Of a stretch of 64,000 nucleotides of DNA, positions 40,101 through 47,791 are shown piece after piece. Under the pieces are notes generated by a model. It searched no databases and was not told where the DNA came from. It saw nothing but the letters and a program-made list of their open reading frames with translations. Location of the stretch: assembly GCF_950023065.1 (NCBI RefSeq), contig NC_088681.1, positions 56,516,836 to 56,580,835 on the forward strand. The letters are read 5' to 3'. The stretch's first letter is position 1, and the number at the start of each line of letters is the position of its first letter. Position numbers and translations under genes: made by a program. This DNA is from Planococcus citri (taxonomy: Eukaryota > Arthropoda > Insecta > Hemiptera > Pseudococcidae).

Positions 40101-43100
40101 GACATTAATTTCATTAACATAACAACGTTTCTATTCTCTTGTGTTGGTACGTTCAGTCGAACGATTCCATAAAGGGTATCGTTTATTGATATATAGGTAT
40201 AGGGCGAGTACAAGGTGTACAATGGGTAGGTGGATTGGATACACGTGTATTATAATTAAAAGCATCGACTTACTTGAAAGCATCGTATTCACGTTGGAAA
40301 ATTTATATCATTTTGCATAAACTCCAACCCTGTTGCCTTCCTCGTCTTCCTCTTGGTGTACATCAAAAACAAAATCATTTCCTCAGACCAATTTATATCG
40401 ACGACGACGTAGGTATCAAACAAAGGGAAATTTTCAACGTGTGTAGGTATATATCGTATGCGTGCTGCGTTTTTTTCTCTCGCCGACTCATGTGCTGAGC
40501 TGAAACAAAATCGACGTTTTTATTAGCATAATTTTTTTTATTGCCTTTCCTCAACTACCTACAATAACACACATGTATACCTATACGAATACAGGCTATA
40601 TATAAATACATAAACAACTCCCCTGCACTTCATTACCGACAGTCTCGTCTTTGTGTTTCAGATACCTACATAGCTAACAGTTAGCTACGCTTTTATAGCG
40701 ACGAGCAAGTTCATTTTTCATTTGATTATTGTTATTATATATAGCTTTTTTTCCCTCCATAAAGGTTTCTTTTCCGCGTTTTAAAAAACACAACGAGGAA
40801 ACAATTTACATTAAAAACAATACACACAGAATAGGTACCTAACCTATCTACCCTGTTAATAGCCAAGGTTTTTTTTCTCTTTCTGTATGGTACGCCTCTC
40901 TTCTCGTCTATCTGCTTGTAAACGTTGGTAAAATTTTTTATTTCAACGTAAATAGCTTCGTTTAGTGGTTTCTTCTTTTTAGCGACTGTATTACCTGCCT
41001 GCCTTTGAATGAGGTAAAATTAAAACGTTACCGAATAAATTTTCTCAACTGTTTGGTTCGCAGTGCTGGAAAAATTTATAGAAATTTTGTTTTATAAACA
41101 AAGGCAGCAAAAACCGTCGAGGTATTGTTGTCGTTTCACTATAGCGTTAAGTGTTGCAAAACATCTTTGTGAAAAAATACTCGTATAAGCGAAAAATGAA
41201 GCTTTGAAATGGCTAAAATAAACGAGTAAACGACAGGAATTGTTGAACTTGGTTGATTTTAAATTAAACTGACAAAGCTGGGAAAATTTGCGAGCAAGGT
41301 TCAAAAATAAATCTTAGATTTCGACGAAAATGAGCAAGCTCAATTTCGGAGGGAGACTACCTGGAAAAATTTCGAGTGGGTAGGATGAGGAGTACTCAAA
41401 ATTACATTGTTTAGAAAACGTGTTTTTTTTTTTAATTTTCTGAATGATAATGCCTTTTATCTTGAACCTCGACTCCTTAAAATTGAGATTTGAGGTTTCT
41501 AAATCTCTCTGATCCATGGACTGTAGAATGACTTAAAGTATTGAAGGCAGTTGTTGGAACATTTCAAATCATCATCCTTTCCTTCCTCCTGATGAACACG
41601 GGTCTCACTGTGCCATAGAATAGCTCTAGTTCCCCTCTTAAGTCGTTAAATTATTGTCCAAAAAAGCTTGTGCCAAAAGTCCTGCTCCTGTCATCCTGAT
41701 GAAAAATCAAAAAATTAAAAAATTAATTCATCCAAAAAAAAAGTCATTTTTGGGTCAGATTTCTTTTTATTATGAATCCCTCAAGAAGGAAAAAACCATC
41801 TTACCCCTCCAAGATATTTTAATTTGACTTGGAAAAAATTTTAAAATTGGATAAATCAAACTCGGTAATCTATTTTTTGAAGGTTTACCATTTTATACCA
41901 GAAATTTTTTCAAACGCCTACCAAATCCCATTCTCAAATGTAAGTTTTTCTTAACCCTTCCTCGAAAAGTGTTGTTGCTCTATTTGTAAGTACCATGGAA
42001 CCTTCAAAATCGAAACATTTAAGAAGATACCTATCTATTGGTTTATAGTAAAAGATTGAACCTGACAAGTGACAATATTTTTTGAAAAATTTTCATATTT
42101 GATCAAATCCATCCAGCTCTAACTGCATAAAAGCTTTCAGGGAAGTTTGGTGAAATTGAAACTCAAATATATTATGTAAAATCATCCATATCACCAAAAA
42201 CTGGCAGAATTTCGTCAAAGTTTGAATCCCCCACCCTTTCTGAAAATGATTGTAGAGAGTATTTAGGGTAAGGTTGCCAAAATCGTACCGGCGCCCAAAT
42301 TGTACCACCCCCCTCTATTGCAAAAACTATCCGCAAATAGCACTTTCTACCAATAAAATATGTTACTAGCTTGCATTTCAAGGTCCCTGATACCAATATC
42401 AGGCACATTGAATTATTGGTGTTTTTTTAATCACGTTTTTTTTTTTTTTTTTTTAGAAAAATTGCATCTTCTGTTAAAACAACTGACCTGTTATGTAAGG
42501 TAATTGCGACTAAACAATTTTGAAAAGCTAAGTTACGTTTAATCCTCGCAAAAGTATGTAATATTACCTACATTTAGAGATATTCATGAAAAAATTTCAT
42601 CAACATCAACCTGAGTGAGAGAAAATTCATCATCATCATCATATTTATTTACTGTATCAGTACACAAAGTACTATCACAAACTACAAACTTACGTCATAT
42701 TTTATAATAGGTCTTGATGTTAAAAAAATGTGAGTTGCTCAAATCGTACCATTATTTCAATACAGATAAGGTATGTAATGGCATCAAACGTTGAGAAGAA
42801 AAAATATGGAATATGGTCTGCAGAAGATATGGAGGGCTCTTTGGAGGAATATTGTTAAAATAAAATTGGTTTGAACAACTGCTGCTGCCAATATGAAATA
42901 CCCAACCCCACCTTTCTTTGACATTTTAGAGGCATTGTAAAAAGTGGATCAGACAAAGGAATGAAGGTCAAAGGGTGGGGGGGGGCATTACATGGCCACA
43001 AAGGGAAAATTATTTGATTTTGAGGTGGTGGGAGGTCACTGAGCTTTATTTCTATCAATTTCATTCATGGTATGATTTGAGAAACTGGTGGTATGATTTG

Positions 43101-46100
43101 AGCAACTAGTTCCCTAAATCGTACCTTTTTGAGACCTTTGCGCGGATTCAAATAGTGCCATTGCTATTTGAAATGCAATTTTCATTTTTGCACTCAAAGG
43201 TAGGCAAAAGACCAAGGTAGAATTTGGTGCATGGATGGTTTCCAAAAAATGATTAGAGCGCAGTCCAGGTTGAATAAACTAAAACGTGGTAAAGATTTGG
43301 GCAACCTTACCCTATACCGAAAAACTTGGACCTTAAGAGGAACAAGGGTGATTGGTACCAGACCCAAGGAGCAATATGTCCGTCTCAAGAGAAGTCTGGC
43401 TAAGCCTTCCCTATACTGTACCCCTTAAGGTCCAACTTTCTCAGTACAAAAACTCTACATTGGCGCCCCATGTTGGGCGCCAATGTAGAGATTATTTATA
43501 CTGAGAAACTTGCTACTTAGGGGTGCAAGGGAGGTTGGTACCAGCTCCAAGGAGCAATATGTCCGTCTCAAGAGAAGTCCAGCTATACCTTCCCTAAACC
43601 AACACTCTCATACAGGTTGTGTGACTATAAACCAAGCTTTCTTGTAAATGATTTACAAATTGATACCAATTAAACATTTTATTGGGTTCACTCGGATAAT
43701 AACCATAATACACAGAATTACTACTAAGTAATACGTAATGCTTTAAGTAAATGTATCACATATATGCAATTCTGCTTGGCAGTACAGGACAGTTTGTTCC
43801 CTAAAAGCGACCAGAAATAGAGCTACCTTCTCTCGTCCAAATAACAAACTGCGAAGCGGATGGAATTGGCTGTTTCAGTTGTTGGGACCCAGTTGGGTGA
43901 AAATCTGCCCTTCTGCCAATAAATACGTGGTAAAGAGCAGTTTAATTGGCGTTTTTTACTTCAATGCGACTTTAAACTGCTGCCATGCAGCAGATTTTAC
44001 AGTTTTCAAAATCGCACCACAATTCAGGGGCATGATTTAAAGCAACTTTTTAGGTTGTTACATTTTCTGCACACCAGAAAAAAATTTCTGCTGATAAACA
44101 CGCCACAAGAATATTTCGTAGCATATTTTTATCGCGTAAAGCCGCTACGCTTCTAAATTATGTGGCATATTTTTGCACATTGAAAAAACCAGCCACAAAA
44201 ATACGCTATGCAAATATTTCGTAGCGTATTTATTCGCGTATTTGCTGAAAAACGCGCGCAAATGTGGTATTTTGTGCGTGTGTTTTAGACTAGTATATGA
44301 ATATTTATTTATTTCTACCAAGTTCTCTGGTGGTGTAGGTAATAAGGATTCTGCTCACAGATCCGGGGACTCGAGTTCGATCCCCACTGGGGCCAAACAA
44401 TTTTTCAATAATATTGATCAATGGCAGATTTTTACGCGTAAATAAAATACGCGCCGATTAATGGGCAGAAAAAGCATAGGCGTAAAGTGTTAAATCTCCT
44501 GCCCACGTTTTTATGTCGCGTAAGAGCAGATTTTCACCCAACCGGGTCGGATGAACTATGTATCCACCTATAGCGAGCTGATCCAATCAGTGCTGCCAAC
44601 AACCTAGGGCATAAAGTTCCCTGCTATAGAGAGTACTACTAGTCCTCCTCTACCCTCTACATGATGCAATCAAAGGAGATTTTCTTTTTCAAAAATTGCT
44701 AGGACTTTTGTTCTCAAATTTTGGACAACGTTTCCTTTTTTTCAAGATTTTTCGACTCTGATCAAAACTTATCTGGGCGTGGATAAAATCCGCCATTTCC
44801 CATGACAGAGAGAAAAATTAAAAAATTATAATCCACTGAAGATTTTACCGCATTTGGGATTTTTAATTTCAGAAATTCATAATTCAGAATCATAAAACAG
44901 CACAAAAGGGCATTCGGGATTTTATTATTCGGGATTTTGGTAGTATGGGCAAAAACATATTGGGGGAATCGATTCGGGGAAATATACTAGAATCTGTTTA
45001 GACAACATTTTGTGGAATTCTCCTGGATTTTTGGCAAATTTTTCTAAAATTTTATCAATTTCAGGAAATGTTGTCGATTTTAATGAAAGCGTACACTATC
45101 TGAATTTTAATTCATTTTTTGATGAGGGGCTCTATACGAGGGGACCAAGAAATTCAGAATGGTTTTGACCAGAAGTAACAAATGTTACAATTCTTAATTT
45201 TTAAATTTGTTTCAACTTTGGGAAGGTTGTTTTCTTTTTTAAAAAAAGGTATTAAGTAATTAGAAGAATTCTGAAACAGAAAAAAGACATTTCCAATAAA
45301 CTGCTACCCACCGTAATTTATTCTATTTTTATACATTTTTTATAAACAACATTGGGAGCTCCTTCAGTGTGATCAAAATTGACTTAATTTCAAGTTTTAG
45401 AGCTCAAAATTTTCAGGTAATTCGTATTTTCCCCAAAAACATAAACAACATTAGGGAGTGGGAGTAGAAAAAATCATCAAAAGAATTTTCACCAATATCA
45501 ACGAGAGCCACTGTAATACCCCCTCCTCTTCTCGATGTCTACAGCAGACCCGAAAAACCAACAGTGACAAAAAGAGTTGCCGAGTGAAAATCCCAATTTT
45601 AATCTGTTGCATGAGCACAAAATTATCAACCTCTGGATGTTTTTTTACTACCTATCAACATAAACCACCACTAATCCAAACCTAAATATATCTGTTCACA
45701 GGTGTGAATGATATTCGAGAGTGTCCCCTGGAGCCGAAAATCCCTCTATACCTGATCGTAGGCGGCTGTTTCGGTCTACTTCAACTGATATGGGTACTCT
45801 GGCGACAAGTCAGATCACTGAGATACGAAAGACTGAACCCGAGAGACCTTTCTCATACGAACAGCGACGAAATGCTGGCAGCGTCAATTGCGATCAAAAT
45901 CGGATCCTTCTTACTATTCGCCTTTCTCGTCGTATGGTTCGTATTCGGTAATTATTGGATTTTACACATTTATCCGCCGAATTACGATTCGACCAACTTA
46001 TACCATCCGAAGGACTGGTGCAGTAAAACGTTGTACATATTTTCTATAGTACATTTAATTATTATTTATTCGGCCATCGGGGTCGTCATTGTCGTAACAC

Positions 46101-46144
46101 TGGTTATGGCAGTCGTTCAAATATGTTTGCTCAGGTGTCGGTAA
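22038..46144 (+). CDS. TMEM272-like four-pass membrane protein (four exons, 5' partial)
   Basis: Exons 22038-22183, 22665-22836, 34147-34206 and 45702-46144 join in one frame with GT/AG borders and phases 0, 1 and 1. The visible protein has 272 residues. A Ser-rich N-terminal stretch is followed by TM1 (FVLKALRIIYRT into AVVTVILVFFTLLSLIMLIM), then RECPLEPKIPLYLIVGG leading TM2, a basic cytosolic-type loop, TM3 (AIKIGSFLLFAFLVVWFVFG), YWILHIYPPNYD, a WCSKTLYIF motif and TM4, ending LLRCR. The CP-x-x-P-IP-YL-x-VGG box before TM2, the NYW...PNYD loop and the WC-KT-Y-F motif are how I recognise the insect TMEM272-like family, whose function is unknown. The first exon(s) and promoter are not seen. 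The two long introns are full of mobile elements. Confidence 0.82.
22665..22836 (+). CDS. TMEM272-like gene, exon b
   Basis: Acceptor TTCAACAG ends at 22664 and donor GTAAGA starts at 22837. It gives 57 codons plus one base. It codes for a soluble segment (LGLTAYGSFVYQLNHANMES) and the start of TM1 (FDFVLKALRIIYRT). The intron before it is only 481 bp. The in-frame sequence is richer in GC than its flanks. Confidence 0.8.
22837..23920. other. Intron start, nothing gene-like seen
   Basis: AT-rich intronic sequence between exon b and the antisense retrotransposon. Confidence 0.5.
24466..24545 (+). mobile_element. tRNA-like SINE head inserted in the RTE copy
   Basis: Holds GGTTCAAATCC (about 24507-24517), an exact Pol III B box, and GTAGTGGGTTGAG (about 24470), an A-box-like stretch the expected ~35 bases upstream. 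The RTE reading frame is lost here and resumes on the other side near 25.16 kb. The right part carries an inverted pair, TTAACGTGTAAT (24533-24544) and ATTACACGTTAA (24576-24587). A SINE of tRNA origin is the simplest reading; its 3' end is unclear. Confidence 0.5.
24611..24861. mobile_element. Small TIR element (MITE), 251 bp
   Basis: Starts CCCTACTGACAAGAAAAACA and ends with its reverse complement with one mismatch in 22 bp. The interior has repeated AAACGCG/CGCGTTT and AGCGGATTTGA motifs. No target duplication could be set with confidence. It lies in foreign DNA that already interrupts the RTE copy, so it is a nested insertion. Confidence 0.65.
25719..26936. mobile_element. TIR element, 1.2 kb, TA target, with internal ~165-bp tandem repeats
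   Basis: Left end AGGTACTGTGCCCTAAATAC and right end (reverse complement AGGTACTGTGCCCTATTAAC) form a TIR flanked by TA on both sides (25717-25718 and 26937-26938), as in Tc1/mariner-type insertions. GTTGGCGTT/AACGCCA motifs recur inside. 26235-26700 has three tandem copies of a 160-175 bp unit containing TTTTGATTGGGGTTAAAATT and GGTGGTAGGGTA. No transposase ORF. It sits within the gap that splits the RTE RT domain. Confidence 0.75.
27540..27624 (-). mobile_element. Fragment of a pogo/Tigger-like TIR terminus
   Basis: Minus-strand CAGTGGAGTCTTGATAACTC, followed by repeats of GAGTTATCGGAGTT type, resembles the ends of pogo/Tigger-like elements. It abuts the point at 27625 where RTE coding resumes. 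The partner end is not visible, so the element is truncated or further disrupted. Assignment rests on motif resemblance only. Confidence 0.4.
28811..30789. other. Intronic region, nothing gene-like seen
   Basis: Mostly single-copy-looking sequence with scattered CG-containing stretches (29050-30100). One TAGGTACCTA palindrome near 29734. No exon supported. Confidence 0.5.
30790..32610. repeat. Diverged ~145-bp tandem repeat array, copy 1
   Basis: Recurring modules: GACACTTTTTCAAAAATTCC, an AAAATC-x-CCAATTTT-GG stretch, CAAAATTT, TGCTCAAAAACATT and GAAATATT-GA-TT-TTCGT. The right part (32100-32600) is the cleanest: the segment CGTTGAAATATTCGAGTTCC and its variants occur near 32114, 32266, 32409 and 32557, spaced ~143-152 bp. 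The rest is older. The same family forms a second array at 38300-39220 in the next intron. Confidence 0.8.
32611..33300. other. Intronic region, nothing gene-like seen
   Basis: AT-rich sequence between the 145-bp array and the inverted-repeat element. Confidence 0.5.
33301..33998. mobile_element. TIR element, 698 bp, TA target, nested hairpin
   Basis: Long terminal inverted repeats (~92 bp): the left arm starts GTCCAATGAGCTATACCACT, the right arm ends AGTGGTATAGCTCTTGGAC, and both contain GGGGATGGTCTCAAAAGTTA (or its complement) and a CATACCCCTATTTT stretch. TA lies at both borders (33299-33300 and 33999-34000). A second inverted pair inside (33776-33816 with 33870-33912, core CATCAAAATATATGTTT) makes a nested hairpin. 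The outer ends read GTGGTATAGCTC-TTGGAC outward, resembling a tRNA A box. It ends ~150 bp before the acceptor of exon c. Confidence 0.8.
34147..34206 (+). CDS. TMEM272-like gene, exon c (60-bp microexon, TM1)
   Basis: Acceptor TTTGTTTCAG ends at 34146 and donor GTAAGT starts at 34207; both are strong. The 60 bases complete one codon, give 19 more and leave one base, keeping phase 1 on both sides. The product, AVVTVILVFFTLLSLIMLIM, is almost entirely a transmembrane helix. Skipping would keep frame but delete TM1. The acceptor lies only ~150 bp downstream of an inverted-repeat element. Confidence 0.8.
34207..38299. other. Start of intron 3: single-copy-looking sequence and repeat fragments
   Basis: 34207-36100 looks single-copy. 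36225-36330 and 36926-37110 are copies of the repeat also at 10084. 36780-36890 resembles 7440-7640, and 37259-37298 matches 13338-13376. No exon with splice support was found. Confidence 0.5.
36926..37110. repeat. Dispersed repeat (AAACAGGTTGTGTAGCGACAG family), copy b
   Basis: Begins AAACAGGTTGTGTAGCGACA and shares the following modules with 10084-10345 (ACGATTTTCTCG, CCCTCCAGGGATACTTCTGG, GAGCTACAATTTTTGT, TTCAACTCAAAATGA). Confidence 0.65.
38300..39220. repeat. Diverged ~145-bp tandem repeat array, copy 2
   Basis: Same modules and order as 30790-32610: GCATGACACTTTTTCAGAAA then TTCCCAGAGTCATAACTCAATA, GAGCTCAAAATTTT, TGCTCAAAAA, and so on for about six units. It aligns best with the left, older half of copy 1, including the unit next to the AACTCAATATTGAG motif. 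This suggests duplication of a multi-unit block between two introns of one gene. Confidence 0.75.
39221..42265. other. Intronic region, no supported exon
   Basis: Mostly single-copy in appearance, with short TAGGTAC motifs (40835) and CG-rich stretches. ORFs here are short and lack splice borders or motifs. Confidence 0.5.
42266..43312. mobile_element. TIR element, 1.05 kb, TA target
   Basis: Left end GGGTAAGGTTGCCAAAATCG and right end (reverse complement GGGTAAGGTTGCCCAAATCT) form a TIR of ~24 bp with one internal indel and a few mismatches, flanked by TA (42264-42265 and 43313-43314). AATCGTACC or AAATTGTACC recurs several times inside (near 42282, 42297, 42743 and 43115). No transposase. 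Probable non-autonomous Tc1/mariner-type derivative. Confidence 0.75.
43348..43600. mobile_element. LTR-like fragment with primer-binding-site palindrome
   Basis: Two direct copies of a ~70-bp segment (about 43348-43416 and 43529-43597), sharing AAGGAGCAATATGTCCGTCT, flank a palindrome at 43453-43490. The palindrome is CTCTACATTGGCGCCC, a 6-base loop, and its complement. On the minus strand it reads TGGCGCCCAACATGGGGC, one base from the retroviral-type primer-binding site complementary to tRNA-Lys (TGGCGCCCAACGTGGGGC), preceded by CTCTACAT as an LTR end would be. No gag or pol sequence is visible. A rearranged LTR remnant is the likely reading. Confidence 0.5.
43887..44547. mobile_element. 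TIR element, 661 bp, with subterminal repeats and tRNA-like interior
   Basis: 43887-43908 (ACCCAGTTGGGTGAAAATCT...) and 44526-44547 are inverted copies with one mismatch in 22 bp. A second inverted pair lies inside them (TTCTGCCAATAAATACG against TTAATGGGCAGAA). The interior is rich in ATTTCGTAGC, TACGCG and GCGTAAA motifs in both orientations. A tRNA-like segment sits at 44325-44395. Target duplication could not be set. Confidence 0.7.
44325..44395 (+). mobile_element. tRNA-like (tRNA-Glu/Asp-type) SINE head or tRNA pseudogene
   Basis: TGGTGGTGTAGGTAATAAGG (A box) and GAGTTCGATCC (B box, 44373-44383) have tRNA spacing, and the order TGGTGGTGTAG...AGGATTCTGCTC...GAGTTCGATCC recalls tRNA-Glu. 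The acceptor stem pairs poorly and the anticodon arm is weak, so a functional tRNA is unlikely. It is embedded in the 661-bp inverted-repeat element. Confidence 0.5.
44548..45701. other. Intron 3 end, nothing gene-like seen
   Basis: AT-rich sequence leading to the polypyrimidine tract and acceptor of the terminal coding exon. Confidence 0.5.
45702..46144 (+). CDS. TMEM272-like gene, terminal coding exon (TM2-TM4)
   Basis: Acceptor TTCACAG ends at 45701; the frame is open for 147 codons to a TAA at 46142-46144. It carries the family hallmarks RECPLEPKIPLYLIVGG, TM2, an Arg-rich loop, TM3, NYWILHIYPPNYD, DWCSKTLYIF and TM4. This is the only long ORF in the window with a balanced composition and a recognisable family pattern. 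A GTAATT inside the exon (45948) would be a phase-1 donor, but nothing shows it is used. Confidence 0.88.
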
Positions 46145-47791
46145 TAATATGCAAAGTGTTATTGTGTACTTAAGGTATAAGCTATCCTATGATATGATAT
46201 ATGTGTAACGTGTATGTAATGTATAATATTGTTACCTACCTATGTGTTTTCTCATGTTACCTACCAACATACTTACTACCTATACTGTACTTAAGCCTGA
46301 TAGGTGAACGTTTCAAATGGCAGTGATGCGTAAATTTTTTGCAAAAATTTATACGAATATGAGTGAAACTAACGAAAGAGTTGATTTTTTTGTCCGTGTT
46401 TTGTAAGTTTGGTTCCTCAATGAGAGAAAAAATTCCATAGTCGATATTTTTCTGGATTTTAATTAAAAATTAAATGTTACGTTCAGAGAAGGTGAGGAGG
46501 GGCTCATCGCTAAAATGATCATACTCTGTAGTTTTCTATATTTATCAATTTTTTTATTTCTCGACTATTCATCGAAAGTTTCTATAGATCTTATGAAAAT
46601 GGATCTCGAAGACCAGTTTTTCAATTTCAAAATCCAATAGGTACCATTCTTACAAAATTGATCAAAAAACATTTCAAAAACGAAGTCCTACTGATGAAAG
46701 TTGAATGCACCTCCCTGGTGAAGGATCTCGTGCTCTAAAATGCTGTTTAAATTCTTTTTTTTTTCGAGGAACGATGATGCAGATGAAAAATTTGTAATAA
46801 AATCCTCTCTTCTAAGGTTTTCCTGGTATCTAACCACATTGACTTTCTATCATCGTTGTTTCGACTATATACGTAATCTTCGTTCGTATCTGCAGAAACT
46901 TGATTAAGCTGACTATGGAATGAAACCAACATTTTATAGAAGAATATCACGCCAATGTGTTGCTTCTTGCTTCGCTTTGCTTTCCTCATACGAAATCGTA
47001 CATTTACTGCGAGGTAGCGCGATGAGCACTTGAAAATCAACCTAACAATAAGAAATAAGAGTATACGCGAGTAAAAGAGCCAACCCCAACACCCTGGCCC
47101 TGCCATGTCACACACGTTTGTGAAATCTCAACTCGTACAGTTTTGTGTTTCTTGCTTCGCCTAGCCACCTTTAACTGTTTTTCCACACAGCGCACATTCG
47201 ACGAAACCTTCAATTTGGAATTCTTTTCGGCGCAGTTTTGGCAAATAATAAAAAAAAAAAAGAGCCAACGTTTTAATTCACACCAACGATGTGCTGCTTT
47301 TACTCGTACTTTTCTTTCGCTTTTTCTTTTTTTTTTCGGGTACAAAACTAACATCCCATTTAGTATATTTCGACAATGTGAGGCGTAAAAGGGTACCTAT
47401 GAAAAACTATTCAACCGAATGCCTTTCTCTCTCTCTCTCCTTCATTCAGATAAACGTCCATAAAAGAACTATAGCATTTTTATTAGGCTCGTCGTTGTGC
47501 GGTTTTTGTATGTGTGAAAAAGACGTCGGTTTGAATGGGCTTTTGTACACTGATTATGGACAGACTCGTATGCTAGCATTATGGGATATCTAGCTGCGAG
47601 TATACGTATAGTCAAAAAATGATAGTAAGTACCTACATCTAGTTCAAAAAACGTGTACGTGAAACAGATGCCCATCCAGTCTCTTCAGCATACGATGAGT
47701 ACGACTAATAAGTCGTTGAAAGCTTACAATAGGTAAAGGAATCGAAGTGTTATGTGGTAGCTTGAATAAGATCACGAAGATATAAAAACAT
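46145..47791. other. 3' UTR and downstream flank of the TMEM272-like gene
   Basis: Starts as 3' UTR of the gene; its length is unknown. Short ORFs here have no splice or motif support. 46800-47750 is less repetitive than its surroundings. Confidence 0.5.
46796..46801 (+). terminator. Candidate poly(A) signal AATAAA
   Basis: First AATAAA found downstream of the stop at 46144, ~650 bases into the 3' UTR. It is a candidate 3' end for the TMEM272-like transcript; a variant signal could lie nearer. Confidence 0.35.

Noticed and set aside
44325..44395. Functional tRNA gene
   Set aside because: Acceptor stem mismatches and a poor anticodon arm; better read as a SINE head or pseudogene.
45721..45951. 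Alternative plus-strand frame inside the last TMEM272-like exon
   Set aside because: Out-of-frame shadow of a well-supported exon.
47037..47593. Cluster of overlapping frames of 80-122 residues on both strands
   Set aside because: Lys/Phe-rich low-complexity translations with no splice borders or family motifs.
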